A DNA stretch of 64,000 nucleotides from Scatophagus argus (GCF_020382885.2 NC_058508.1:9647917-9711916); one strand, 5' to 3'; shown: positions 14,235 through 26,853, numbered from the stretch's first letter. Program-made: numbers and translations. Notes: generated from the letters alone by a model not told the origin.

Positions 14235-17200
14235 TTATAAGTCCATATCCTGATCGCTGACACTCTGGCGAAGGTAATCTTCATACAGCTTTTTCTAGAG
14301 GAAAAGAATAAGACGGTTAAAAACATCCCAATACTGTTGTTCTTTAGCCAGTACCAAGTCAGAGTCAGCCACAATACCTTTTTGATCTTGACCACCTCCT
14401 GAACATAATCCACCTTCTCCTGCAGTTGTTTTTTCTGTTTGCCTGACAAAGTTGGTTGAGTCCTGCAACAGAGGATTTAGATTTTTTTTTATTATTATTA
14501 ACTTGCAAGCTGAAGCTGGAAAATATGTGAATGAGACCTCAAAAAAAAAAAAAATCACATGAAACTGCTTAACAAGAGATTATCTTCTTGATCCCAGCAG
14601 GGGAAGCAGGATACTATAGCATATATAGTCTCCTTATCAATTAACCCACTAATCATTTTTGCCATTAATCAGAAACACATTGGTCTTTAAGATGGCAGCC
14701 CATAGTTCAAAATGCCCAGTATCATTTCCTAAACCCAGGGTGAAATCAAATCGCTTGACTTGACTGTCCATATTTATATTAATATACTATTTAATGTCCA
14801 TTTCACCTGTATTTTTGTATAGGATAACTTATCATCTGTACATTTCCTCTTGTAAATTATGTCCATAGTTCCTCACTATAGTCTACGACATTTAATGCAC
14901 ATATCCATATGTATATATGGTCATAGTACCAAATCTGTAAATCACTTGTAAATTATTCACATAATATACCATGTACATACTGTTCATTTATTTATTATAT
15001 CTGCACTTGCTGCTTTTTGCACTTCTGGTTAGATACTAAACTGCATTTGGTTGTCCTGTACCTGTACATGTGTAATGACAATAAAGTTGAATCTAATTTA
15101 ATCTAATCTATTTGCGCGACTTACACTATAAAACGAGCTGGAAATATAGGAAATATGTGATATTTGATTTGATCAGCAAGACCAGACTAAAACCGATGCT
15201 AGTGAGATCTTATTGTCATACCTGAAGGAGAAACGTGCGATGATGAGCAGGATGAAGGAGATTAGGACGAGTCCAGCACAGCTGTAAAGCTGCTCCGTCA
15301 CAGAGAGGGAGTCAAACACTTTCGCTACAGGAGTCTGTGGATTACAAGAGAGCTAAATTAGACCTCACTTTTTTAAATGATGACTCTGCAACAATTACAA
15401 CACAGTGAATGCTCGCTTGAGTACTCACCAGGTAAAGTGCAAGCGCCTCTGTGCCCTGGCGGCCCAGAGCCATCTCCAGCAGCTCCTTGGACAAAGTGCC
15501 CAGCACCAGTAAGGCCATGAGAGCCATAGGGATACTGAAGCCCAGCAGAGTCAGGAAGCAGCTCTTACAGCGTGCCCGTCGGTTTGCAGCACTGGTCAGC
15601 CTGTAGGAGCACAGGGTCAAGGTTATCCTCTGAAGGCTGCTCTGTGTGTCCCACTAATCTGAAATATCTTCATGCTTCCAGTCAGAATGAATAGAAGTCA
15701 ACAAAACAGTATTTTGTCCTTAAATATCTTAATATTAAATTTGTTAATGAGATTGTTTTACTGGTTCTGAGTAACTTAATGCATGAAATAAGAATTTTAA
15801 GAATTTCCCTTCAGGGATAAATAAAGGCATTCTGATTCTGAATTACCAGGATTATTTATTATTAACCGGTCAATAATGATTAGTACAAGCACACAGTGTT
15901 TCTGTGACTTACCTGTCATTTGTGAGTGTATCAGTAATGGCCTCGCTGATAAGTTCACAGTCCTTCTCCAAAGAGTTGAGTGTATTCTGGACTGTCTGGT
16001 TGATGGTTTTCTCAACGGTCTGACACACCTCTTGAATCTGGTTGACACAGCGACTTGGCTGAGGACAAGAACACATGGAATCATGGACACGTACAAAAAC
16101 ACAGAATTATATGCAAACAACAGGTTAAGGGAGCCTTGGAATCAATGAAAACCGAACCCTCACCTTATTTGGATTAGGAATGTAGATGGTGGGCATATCA
16201 AAACCACATTTGTTGAGCCCTGGTCGCTTGCAGAGCTCCTGGACAATCTGCATCATTACTCTCTGAGACAGCCCAGTCAAAAGAAGACAAAGAAATAAGT
16301 CAGGGAAGGAAGACTATAAAGATGCTGCTTCCTGTTTTCAAGTATCACTGAGAGAAAGTTCAGTAATTCTGCTGGAAAGGACTAAATTTTACAGAGGTGA
16401 ATGTCCAATTGCCTCTGTGTTCTGTACTCATACATACTTTAAAACCTGCTGGTAAAGACACTTAACAGCAGGTTTCAACTACCCACACACTTTAGTATGA
16501 AGAGGACTATTTTAGGTTTTCATGCCTCCTGGAGGAGCCCAGGTCTGACACCATGAATGCAAAACATAAGCTGAAAAAGTGAGTTATTGCCGTTTGTACC
16601 TGTCTGTCCGACTCTCCCCCCGCCTCATCAGCCTTGCTCAGGTAAAAATGAAGTCGGTCCCCATATTTCTCATTCAGGCTCTCCACAATGTTGAGGGTGC
16701 GCTTGCAGAGCGCCTGACCCATGGGGTCAAAAAAGACCAGAATCAGGTCACAGAGATCACCTGGGAGAGACATTGGGAGGAGGTATTATTTTCCACAACA
16801 CGCTGAACGCACTAGTACAAAATGTCTAGTGCACAATATGTTCTTTTTTTAACACTTGCTTCTTATTTTAATTTAATGAGTCACAGTTTCATCACACTGT
16901 GACAATACGATTCCACCTAAAAATGATTACAAAAGCCATGCTGATGACATTTCACACGAAGACAATTGAAGTGATCTTGCAAAGGGGATGGTGAGACCAA
17001 CAATTAACCTGTCGCAGAAATGGTAACAAAATAGTAAAAGAAAAGTCTCGCCATAATGGATAATGAAACAAATATGTCGGAAAAAAAGTGAATTCAGCTT
17101 CAGTTTTTCAAAATACCGTACTTTCTATAATACTGCAGGGACAGACAGTGATAGGGTCCAATACCAGGCAACCCTGCACAGCATATACAGATAATGGATA

Positions 17201-19830
17201 AATGATTTTTTTTAGTTCACTTTTGTCTCCAAACTACTGACTATTTTCACACATTTCAGTTTAGCATTAGCTCCATATGGAATTAAAGAAAGTAATAATA
17301 AAGAGCACATAACATCACCATTACTTGGTGCTTTCTGAGGCCAGTAATTCACATTAAGTGGAGGCATAACAGATTCAATAGATGTCGACGGAGCTGCTTT
17401 ATACAATACTATCTAACAAAACACCAGCTGCTGCAAAAGCCTCAGGGAAACTCTGATAACTGCAGTATGACAACAAACAAGGTCAGCCAGTGGCAACCCA
17501 CCGAGCCACAGGATAACGTCGTCCACATCAAAGGGGTACTTCATATCACCATCCACCAACCCTGGTGAATCCACAAACGTCACGAGGCTGAACCGTTTCT
17601 GTCTTGACGTGCAGATCTCTGTGCTCAAGTACTCTGAAACACCTAGAAATCGAGTCGAGGAGAAAAGAGAATTTTGGTTAAAAAAAAACAACAAAAATAA
17701 CAGGTACAGCAAATGTTGATACCTTAAATATCAATGATTCATAATGATCATGTAAAATTAAAAGATAACATATACTGAAGCTACATGGCTGTTTTACTGT
17801 AATGTAAGTTCCTCTGCTTGGTTTCAACAATATTGCAGCACAATAAGCTCTGTGCTTCTTTGAGTAACACATTGTAAACATCCTTGTTTGTTTTTCACAA
17901 CACTAGTGACTGTGGGGCTCATGGCTGTATGAGTCTTTAAAAAGACTGAGAAGAGCTGCCACACTGACCGATCTGCATTTCTGCATCCTAATTTGGTAGG
18001 TAATAGGTAAGTAATTGTCATATGGACAAACAACAAAGCAGCAAATCCCTAAATAAAAATGCTAGGAATCTGGGAATGGATGAGTGTGGCAGCAGTCTGA
18101 GGGTTGACAAAGTGAGTCATTGTGGAAACTCTTCAGAACAGAACAGGGAAGGATTGTGATCGAAGCAGACGCCTCACCTTTGAACTCTTGCAGAGGCTTG
18201 AAGTGTGGATATAGATGGAGGGTTGCATTTCCCTAAGAAAAACAAAGACAAAACCAGATCAGTCAGAGATAAGTTTGTGAACCAAGTTACAGGATCTCCA
18301 GAAGCACTGAAAGTACTGGAGAAGAATTGTTTTAGGTGAATGCAATTGGACATTATCATGAGGAATGACAAAAAAGGGAAAATCTGCAATTCGTTGAGAC
18401 TTATAATTGAAAGGGTCAGTCATGCAAGAGGATGAATACCATTTGAAATTCATTTTCATTGGACCAAATACACAACTGTTTTACAATTAATTGCACCTTA
18501 CTGCTTTTCTACTGTTGCACTCACTGTGAGAGATTCTCTCTTGCGTCCACTTGTAACAAAGCTGAAACCTTGGGTCTCAATAGCCACTCCGGTGCGCTGG
18601 ATGTGCTCTTCGACATACCTGACAAAAAAAAAGAAAGAAAGAAAAAGAAACCAACAAAGCAAATGAGCTGTTAAAGAATTTGATGCACCGGTGGAGAAAG
18701 TTTCATTTCCAAGTCAAGTTTTGTCTACTGTCTGAGCATGAATTAAAACTATATTATTTAGCAAAATCAACAGACTGCTGCTTACTCTGTATTGGCACAT
18801 GGAGAGGTCACAATAAAATGCTGCCCTCATGCATTATGAATTGCATTTATCAGTTGAACATTCCTATAAACTGCACACCAAAGTGTGCCAAGGAGGGATT
18901 TAACAGAACGCTGCCAACATAAATGAAGCTACATTCTTAGAGATAACTGTGTTATGAATTGGCACTTTAAATAAAATTGAATTGAACTGAATTGAATAGA
19001 GACTCGGAGTACAGTTTTTTATTTTAACATGCTATTTCCTGTTGCATGGCATTTGTATTTCCTTGTTTCAATATAAGACATCAATTTACCAGTTGTTGAG
19101 TAGTCTGATCTTGTTGAGAGAGACTTGCTCTCTGCAAAGTACCCTAGGACATACTTGTAAAAATCAAATTACCAGTTGATGAATGAGCTTTTCCCAGCAG
19201 AGTGGTTTCCCATGAGCATCACAGTGATCTTTTTCCTGGGTGGCAGCAACTTCACACCAACAGATTCGGCTATTGGGATCAATCCTGGGGGGAAAAAAAG
19301 AGAATGCAATCTATGCGTGCAGAACCGGTAACGACAGAACTACGGTATTTAATAAATTAGCCTTGGGGCGAATAACGGGTTTTGGTACCCATCAAAGCTA
19401 AGCATATTGAGAGCTGAATTACAAAAACGATGGAGTTGACTCATCATTAATTAAAATCGCTTCGGCTATGTATGGCCATTGGCTAATCCAACTAGCATCG
19501 TGAGCCAAGTCACAAAATCCATGCCTATTAGCTAATGTTAGCTAACGGTTAGCCTTCTGCACCGGGGCTATCGTCGCTTGGGTTAAGTTACTAAGTTAGC
19601 CAGCTAAGCCGCGCTCAGCAAACAGCTTACTAGCCTAGCTTTATCATCAAATAGGTGAATATTAGAGCGGTTTCCAGGGACAGTTTGACAGTAAATATGT
19701 CAGCCAACTCACCACTGTCGGGTTCGGTGTAGAGTTTGTGACAATCCCGCAAGATGCGCTCATCGCAGGAAATACCGCCGGTTATCGAATCTGTGTTTGC
19801 GGCGCTTCGGCTCTTGATTTTCCCAGACAT
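14235..19830 (-). CDS. Dynamin/EHD-like GTPase with two C-terminal membrane helices; no name recognised
   Basis: Twelve coding exons, in transcript order: 19713-19830, 19173-19284, 18525-18618, 18178-18232, 17502-17642, 16600-16760, 16164-16262, 15913-16058, 15429-15600, 15222-15334, 14378-14462, 14235-14294. They join without a break into 451 residues, MSGKIKSRSA to SDQDMDL. A P-loop GNHSAGKSS lies at residues 65-73, the G3 motif DSPGLVDGD at 151-159, and a probable G4 LSKAD at 214-218. The spacing and flanks resemble the EHD/sarcalumenin branch of the dynamin superfamily (EHD: GQYSTGKT, NKAD). After a helical stretch (about 261-309) come two hydrophobic helices near 323-345 and 382-402, then a short charged tail. 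This GTPase-helical-two-TM-tail layout recalls membrane-fusion GTPases such as atlastin, but that is only architectural analogy. Likely an integral membrane GTPase; location and partner unknown. Confidence 0.85.
14770..15112 (+). mobile_element. 3' tail of a non-LTR retrotransposon (LINE), intronic
   Basis: An AT-rich stretch ending GCACTTGCTGCTTTTTGCAC, then ..GTAATGACAATAAAGTTGAATC and short repeats of TAATCTAATCTA. That ending is the familiar 3' terminus of a fish LINE family, with an AATAAA and an ATCTA-type tail. There is no coding remnant. It lies on the opposite strand to the host GTPase gene, between exons 14378-14462 and 15222-15334. The left edge is approximate. Confidence 0.6.
15798..15842 (+). 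mobile_element. Short LINE 3' tail fragment
   Basis: AAGAATTTCCCTTCAGGGAT, then AAATAAAGGCATTCTGATTCTGA: this matches the usual last 40 bases of several fish LINEs ('GAATTTCCCT..GGGATNAATAAAGT' plus a CTGATT repeat). It sits in the intron left of exon 15913-16058 of the GTPase gene. Confidence 0.55.
18955..19002 (+). mobile_element. Retroelement tail with TTGAA repeats
   Basis: GGCACTTTAAATAAAATTGA followed by further ATTGAA units is the tail of a common fish non-LTR/SINE repeat (compare the longer copy at 53600-53815). It is intronic in the GTPase gene, between exons 18525-18618 and 19173-19284. Only the last 50 bases are recognisable. Confidence 0.5.
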
Positions 19831-22800
19831 TGTTAAATGGCGACGATATCAAACTGCCGAAGTCCGTGGCTCTCTAAACTAGCTATGAACAAAGCTGATG
19901 TGCCTTTTTTGAATTGCCCCGGTCAGCTGTAACCACGTAACCCGGCCACGTCGTCAGCTACAGCGGCTTTTGTCGCAGAGGCTTTTGGGTAATGTAGTTA
20001 GTACTAGACTCACACACGCGACAGGTCTACATTACAACAACAACCACTCCACCCTTTATGTCTTATGTCTTTCACCTCTATGATAAAATTGTTTAAGGCT
20101 GATAACAAGAGAATAATAATGACAAGTGGAAATTTAAAAAACAAATAATAACAAGTAACAACCTCAGTCACGAAATGCGGGATGGGATGAGACATAAAAC
20201 CCTCAGTGGCACCGACGTTTCTAAAGGAGACATTACACATTTAAAAAATGATGTGGAGATTATCCAGGATTTTGTTGCTTTTAGTGACAAAGCCTGCAGC
20301 ACAAATGCCATTATGTCCACAGTAAATTAATAAACAGCCATATACTCTTAGATTAAGAACTACACGCAGAAAGAAAACTTGAACTTGACACTGTACTTTA
20401 GTTGAAAATACAGCAATTAATAAGTGACAACATCCTGACATCTTCTTTATTACCTTGTGTGATGTGCATCTTTCTACAAACTACTTTATGTGAACAGTGC
20501 ATAAATCTTTTCAACTTAAAAATACAGAGGAGAACATCTGTCTGGTTCAGCAAAACTTAACAAATCAACTCAAGAATTCTTAAGGATTTACCATTTCACA
20601 TGAGTCAAGTGAATAACAACAACCACAAATTTAATAACCAGACTACTTTGAGCTCATTTTCATATAATTTGCATAAACAGATAATGCAATCAGCAAGTCC
20701 TTACTATACCACTATGTAGGAAATTACTGTTATAGGCGTCCCTGCGGGTGGCACGGTGGTTAGCACCGTTACTCTCCCTGTGCCTGCGTGGGTTTTCTCC
20801 GGCTTCTCCGGCTTCCCTCCACAGTCCCAAAAACATGCACATTAAGTTAACTGGCTGCTCTACATTGCCCCTAGGTGTGAACTTGTGTGATTATATTTGT
20901 GTGTGTCAACCCTGCTTATATACCCTGGACTGGTGGCCAGTTCAAGGTGTACCCCATCTCTTGCCAACTGTCAGCTGGGACAGGGTACAGTCCCCCCACC
21001 CCACCCCGCGAGCCTTCACAGATACATATGACCCTGTGTTTGCAAAACATATCAAATAAAAGACTCATGAATCAATCTTATCTTTTGATAGGTTTAATTC
21101 AAGCATTGGCATATGGGCTCATGCGTACTGAGATCAGCAGTCTACAGTAAGGAGCAGGAGTACACTCTCTCAGCAAGTTACTTAAGCACAGCATGCCTGC
21201 AGGGAGGGGTTGTCTCTCCCTGCCACAAGGAATAGTCAGCTCTTTGCACCTGAACATTGGATTTTGGATCTGGTTTTAGCCTGCCCTGTGATTGAATGGG
21301 CGCTGCTGAACTGTTGACAATGCATTCAGGAGTCTCCCCCTGATAACCAAGAATGTTGGACATGGTCACACAAAATTGAAACATTCACACAAATATTACG
21401 GTTAGTACATTCCCATGCAGGAGATCTCCCTGAATGTTTCAGGGATAGAGAGCATGAGTGAACAAGGCTGAACAATGGTCATAATAATGAATATAATTAA
21501 AATAATTTTCTCACTTGGCTGTACAGCATGTAACCTTTCTCGTCCTACCATTTGTTTATTTTTTGTCTCATACCAACTACATAAGCAGGAAAAAAATAAA
21601 ACTTTAAAAGCAGGTTAGAGTATCTGGTAACTGGGAGGTTGCCAATCGAAACAGTGCAGCTAGGGACATTTATATGGGAAATACTCTCTCTTCCTGCAAT
21701 AAATACTCTAAGTGCCCCAACTGTCAATGCTCCAGTAGAGCTGGTAATTAGTCTGGGACCACTGGGGGTCTACCAGAGCTGAAAGAGCATCTGCATAGAT
21801 GTGAATATTTTTATATTTACTATACTATATAATGACTGACTGTATTATATTGAGGTTTGAATGGGATAACCTCCTCACTCACAGCTGTTGGTGTCATACC
21901 TTATTACAATTGAATATCACGAAAATGCTGTGGCCTGAGCTGTGATGAGAGCAAATAAAAAGGGCTTGTAGAATTTGTGGTGCCTCCTAGACCTGTTACC
22001 AACCTAATTCAATCTGTTATCTATTGAATGACAAAGGTGTCCACATGTTAGTGGTTGCATCATGAATCCAAACAGATACAAGCCATTTAATTCCTAATCT
22101 TCCATCTGTGCTTCATGGCAGTGGGCCCAGCAGTGAGATGGTACATACTGATATGTTTCAAAAAGGCAGGCTGTTGAGTGTGAAATGCCCTTTGCTTCCC
22201 AACGTCTGATACCACTTGAAAACATGTTCGTCCTGTAGCGTCAGCTTGTCTGAGCTCAGCTTTAGTGCACTGCTGGGCTGTGTGGGAAGCTCTGGCACAT
22301 TTGCTCATATTCAATTCACATGTAAAGATCAAAGAGAGTCCGCACTTTTTCATTCTGATTGCCCCCTCCCTAATCACACTTAAATTAATGTAGTATGTGT
22401 TGTGTTCATTGTGTTTGTTCTTCCATGGTCACACTGGGTTAATGTGATCCTTGTTAACAGTGAATAAATTAGCATAATTTCTGCCAACAGAAATAATGTG
22501 GTTTGCCACTCAGCAGCATCTTGCATTTTACAGTCTCTTGTTAAACTTCCAAGCAGCAAGTCAAAAACTGCAGCCAGCTTTCAACCTGATAATATCATTA
22601 ATTTTATAAGTTCCGCGAGATTAGCCTAAAATCACACTGTCACTGTACAGTGCGTAGTGGACATACACATGAGTGTCATGAGTGATACATATTAGGTTTC
22701 ACTATTATAACTAATATTAGCATGTTTAAATTAGTGAGGGAAGATGAGGGGAGGTGTCATACATTCTAAATGCATACATACTCTCAGCACACAGAAAGCA

Positions 22801-22847
22801 ATATGTTTTCTTCATTGTTACATCAGAATCCAGTCTTTCATCTGTTG
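19831..22847. other. GTPase-gene promoter side, repeat, and nudt9 3' flank
   Basis: No coding exon is seen. 19831-20030, right of the GTPase start codon, should hold its 5' UTR and promoter and is richer in G+C than the rest. 20747-21010 is a repeat, entered separately. 21050-22847 is AT-rich and unassigned; its right end must include the nudt9 3' UTR, but I saw no canonical minus-strand AATAAA close to the nudt9 stop. Confidence 0.45.
20747..21010 (+). mobile_element. Truncated common teleost interspersed repeat (L2/SINE-like)
   Basis: The blocks GGTGGCACGGTGGTTAGCAC, CCTGCGTGGGTTTTCTCCGG, CCACAGTCCCAAAAACATGC, AACTGGCTGCTCTACATTGCCC and CAGTTCAAGGTGTACCCC..CAGCTGGGACAGG occur in the order seen in one of the most frequent teleost repeats. 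The final blocks are shared with the small fragment at 63771-63875. The internal anticodon-region segment of the full repeat is missing and the ATGG tail is absent. The exact Repbase family cannot be named by eye. Confidence 0.7.
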
Positions 22848-25800
22848 TTACCAGTGGGCTTTCCTCTCGTTGGCCACCAGCTCCAGGAAATGTGAATGAC
22901 TAGCAAAGAGCGGGAAGGACGAGTCAACATCAACCCACTGGACTTGTCCTGCATCATCTCCAGCTTGCAGCGGCAGCTCACTCACACTGTTGCCTGCAGT
23001 AAGAACAAAAACATGTCATTGCCCTCTGCAAAACACACTACTTGGTTTCCCCAGGGAACTAGAGCAAGTTTTTAAAACGGTTCTTCCAAATTACTGATAC
23101 CTGAATCATCATGGAAGTTGACAGCAACTGTCTCCATCCAAGAATTGTCAGTGTTTCTTGGATCATCCACATATCCTTTAAAGACCTGAAGGAGGAAGCA
23201 GATATTTTAATTTTCCTCATAGATGCAGTTGTTGACTAAAAGGTGATAGCAAACAAGTGAGACCATGTCAGCTGCACACCTGAAAGCCTGGCGATTTGAA
23301 AAGTTTGGTGATGCATTCGTGGATTCTTGCTTTCTCTGACTGTGGGATTGCCAAAGAGTTCAATGCCTCTTCTGAGAACTCCCGCTGCAGTGTGAGAGAC
23401 ACCTGCTCTCCAGGATCTACCATCCCCTACAAAACAAGGAAGTCACAGGAACATCTTATATATCCCAAAATATTGAAACCCGCCTCCGTCTTGGCTGTGA
23501 ATTTATTTTTGTTGTCCATGGGCTTTGAGGATATCATGGTAGGCACAACGAAAAGCAAGTTGGAATGGAACAAAGTGGCAGTAACACACAGTGGGAAACA
23601 ACAGGCATCAGTTATAAAGCTTGATAAAGCAATGAACAGTCTGTAAAAGCAACAAACCCCAGGAATGGCCCACTCCCCACAGTCTTTCCTCTTGATGGAC
23701 ACAAACTGCAGGATGGGCCGTTTGGACATGGAGTGATGCACCTTTGCTCCTTTGGCATCTACTTTCCATCTGCCGGACAGAGACATACATCATGATAAAT
23801 TTATAAAGAGTTTCTATTAAATTATTTTTACAATTTTACAATTTTTACTGTTTCCACAAAAAGTTGAGATGCTGTGAAAAACATAAACAAACATAGAATA
23901 CAATGTGCAAATCCCCTTCAAACTATATTCAGTTGAATACTGATATATATACCATATATAATACTAAAACAAGATATTTTATGTTCAAACTGATAAATTT
24001 CAGCCGTTTTTGCAAATGCACACTCATTCTAAATTTGATGCCAGCAACACATTTCAAATGAGTTGGGAAAGGGGCAGCATAATACTGGGAAAGTTGCGTA
24101 AAGCATTTAAACACATTTACACCGGTTCGTTGGTCAGCATCATGACTAAGTATGTCCGCAAAAGGCTCAGTTGTTCACAAGCAAAGACGGGGCTTTGTGG
24201 AAAAAAAAACTGCTTGAGAACATTTCTCGACATAGAAGTGTAAGGAATTTCACCACTCTCTGTGTGTAAAGGGAATGGCTGAAAACAAACACGGAATACC
24301 CATGACCTTCAGTGCCTCAGGTGGCAATGCATTATTAACCAACATAATCGTATGAAGTTTGGGCTAAAGACTGTAGCCAGAGCAAAGTTCAAATGCTGGC
24401 ATCTGAGATGGTATGGGGATGTGTTAGAGTCCATGACATGGGTAACTTGCACACATTAATGCTGAAAGGTACATGCAGGTCAGGCCAAGCCACATGAATG
24501 AATGTGTTACAGCATGACTTCATAGTAAAAGCATGTGGGTACCAGACCTGGTCCAGGTCTGGTCCAGGTCATATCGTATCATATTGAAATTATCAAATTA
24601 TCAGTTCCCAAACGCTCACTGAGTGTCGTTAAAAGAAAAGGTGATGTGACCCAGTGGTAAACATGCCCCAATTTTTTTTCAAAGGTGCTGCAGACATCAA
24701 ATTCAACATGAATTTATATTTACAAAAAACAATAGTTTATCAGTTTGAACAATAAATCTTGTCTTTGTGCTGTATTCAACTGATTACAATCCAAAAAGGA
24801 TTTGCAAATACTTGCATTCAGTTGTTGTGTACATTTTACTTTGTTAAATTGAATAAACTCTGTTTAGCACACATCTGGATGAGACTGGCGTGTAAAGTAA
24901 CGAAAAAGTTACCTGGTGACAATGGGATCTGCTGCATGATTGGGTCCCCATCGTCCAAGCAAACCTCTACCAGTCAGTCCCGTGCGTCCGTGAGGATTTC
25001 TAAATGAGGAAAAGAGGAATTTGCAAAAGTATTCATTTAAGATATGTTTGCCAAAATTACTTAAAAATCCAAAATATACCAACAAATTATTTTAAGGCTT
25101 TTAAAGGCTTTACTTTTTAGAAGACAAGTGCTCACGGCATTGCTCTGGCCAATCATCCAGATGTGTGTGTGTATTAGTATCATATAATGTCTTGGATATT
25201 AATATTTGATTACAATATTACATTAGATAATGCAGCCGCAGCAGCATTACACACAGTGATGATACCATGAAAGAAAAAGAATAACCTATACAAAAGAATA
25301 ACCTGTACTGTTAAAATAACAAATATACAAAGCAATATAAAAATGTATATAGAACAAATAAGCTGAATCGAACGTTGTGCAGAATAAAATAAAATGTAAG
25401 GTGCAGTAATCGAGTGCGTAAAAAACATATAAAGTGCAGAGTTAGATGTTAGTGTACAGTGTGATGGAATGTGGCAGGAAAGATTTCCTGTAACTGTCTC
25501 TTCGACAGCGGAGCTGTAGAAGCCCGTGAGAGAAGGTGCTCCGCTGTCTGTCCACTGTGTAGAGCCATCACAAACTGACATGCTGATTCAGTGCACTAAG
25601 TCTTGTCACAGTCACTGTCATCTTCGGTTCACTCCAGTCTACCTTCTACCCTTCAAGGCTTGAAAATGGTTTAATGCATCTGTAAACTACCTGTTTTTTT
25701 TTAAACTTTTAAAACTTTTTAAAGAACCATTTCTCCCAGCACTTGATAACTTACAGTGGCTTTCCATTCTCCACTTTGTAGCTGCCCTCAAAGCTTGTCC

Positions 25801-26853
25801 TGTCCACAGCACCATCCACAGAGTTGAACTTTGGAGAGAAAGTGCTGCAAAACCAGCAAAAGTCATCAAAACTGTAATGAATCAACTCTAGATCAGCATA
25901 TACGACAGACAGTATATCTCACGACAGCCAAGTCAAACAACAATAAACATTTCGACTAAAAGAGCTGACTGACCTATAATTTATTCAGCATATAGTAACA
26001 CTCCTCGACTCGATCCACTTAAAATTAGGCGCATGTTGCTCACCCAATATCAGGATCTGCCCATGCTGGTTTCTTTAGTACTGATGAGTCAGTGTAGCTG
26101 ACTGGATTATACTCCTTCCATATCTGATTCCAGTCCACCTTGCAATCAGGCACGGGAAAGCGCTTGACATTGGACCCTGGATACTGGGAACATCTAGATT
26201 TGGTATGAGGCGCAGCTGAAGATGGCATGGTCTTGGCACCGGTCGTGAAAAGGTTGCAGCAACTGGTACTTATGGGTCTGATGGTTTGACTGGTTCTGAA
26301 AGGATGGGACAATGTGCAGCAGAAGGCAGACCTGCAGGGGAGGAAATGTGAGACATGGAAGTCCAGTAAGCAAGACTGGATCTGCTTCCCTGCAGCAGCC
26401 TGGTCCCAGCTTTACATAACTCTGAGTATTTGTTGAATTTTGTTTGGCATTACATTTCATATTAAATAGAAATTAAGACTGTAATTTTGGACGTAACTCA
26501 CATCAATACACTATATATATATATATATATTGATGTCAACAGTTAGCTAATGATTCTGTCTACTGAAATTTTGACTGCAGTTATATCACCTGGCTCTGCC
26601 AGTAAAGTCAGGCATCAGTGATTTTGCCAAATAGCTAGCGTAGCACGTAACATGTCTACTCTGTTCAAAAGTGTCAACCTAAAGCTGTCCTGTAATGTAA
26701 ACTTGTCATAGCTTCTATTTAAATATTTGTAACTTTGCTGTTCATATTATCGTACCTAACTCCTGGGGCGCAGATGGTATACGGTAGTCCGAAGAGAGTG
26801 AGCGCTAGACGAAGCCGTCCGATCCAGTCTCGTCGCAGAAGGACATGAAACAT
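22848..26853 (-). CDS. nudt9: ADP-ribose pyrophosphatase, mitochondrial (Nudix hydrolase 9)
   Basis: Eight coding exons in transcript order: 26756-26853, 26044-26331, 25755-25844, 24913-24999, 23658-23769, 23280-23426, 23101-23185, 22848-22993. They give 350 residues, the same length I recall for human NUDT9. The enzyme hydrolyses ADP-ribose to AMP and ribose 5-phosphate. The Nudix box runs from Gly226 (GMVDPGE) through REFSEEA at 240-246, so the catalytic REF-EE residues are present. Further family landmarks are [40 protein letters not shown] and the C-terminal [12 protein letters not shown]. The N terminus ([18 protein letters not shown]) is Arg-rich and amphipathic, consistent with mitochondrial import. 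It is transcribed away from mapk3, with about 1 kb between start codons. Its introns contain a Tc1-like remnant and a LINE 3' fragment. Confidence 0.95.
23852..24862 (+). mobile_element. Tc1/mariner-like DNA transposon remnant with long inverted repeats
   Basis: The two ends are inverted copies of about 230 bases: AAACTGATAAATTT (23988-24001) mirrors ATAGTTTATCAGTTT near 24731-24745, TTTGATGCCAGCAACAC near 24035 mirrors GTGCTGCAGACATCAAA near 24685, and GGGGCAGCATAATACTGGG mirrors CCCAGTGGTAAACATGCCCC. Between them, on +, lie scraps of a Tc1-type transposase: [11 protein letters not shown] around 24400, INAERYMQV around 24455 and [10 protein letters not shown] around 24520, where intact copies have the DDE-region sequences SVMVWGC, INAERYIQV and LHSKRVRVLDWP. 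Large internal blocks are missing, so it is inactive. It lies in the nudt9 intron between 23769 and 24913, opposite to the gene. Confidence 0.85.
25205..25570 (-). mobile_element. LINE (non-LTR) 3' end with ORF2 C-terminus
   Basis: On the minus strand 25564-25442 encodes about 40 residues, with [20 protein letters not shown] then [17 protein letters not shown] and a stop. This is the conserved C-terminal tail found in fish LINE ORF2 proteins (consensus ..RSTFSQRLLQL..ERYRKSFLPAAI..). Downstream on the minus strand is a T-rich 3' UTR to about 25205. Only the 3' end is present, as expected for 5'-truncated insertion. It sits in the same orientation as nudt9, in the intron between 24999 and 25755. 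The family is likely Rex1/RTE-like, but not certain. Confidence 0.75.
26511..26532. repeat. Short AT microsatellite
   Basis: (TA)n tract of about 20 bases in nudt9 intron 1. No further significance seen. Confidence 0.9.

Noticed and set aside
21178-22377. Several 60-100 codon open frames on the minus strand between nudt9 and the GTPase gene
   Set aside because: No recognisable domains, no matching splice sites or partner exons, and composition like the surrounding intergenic DNA.
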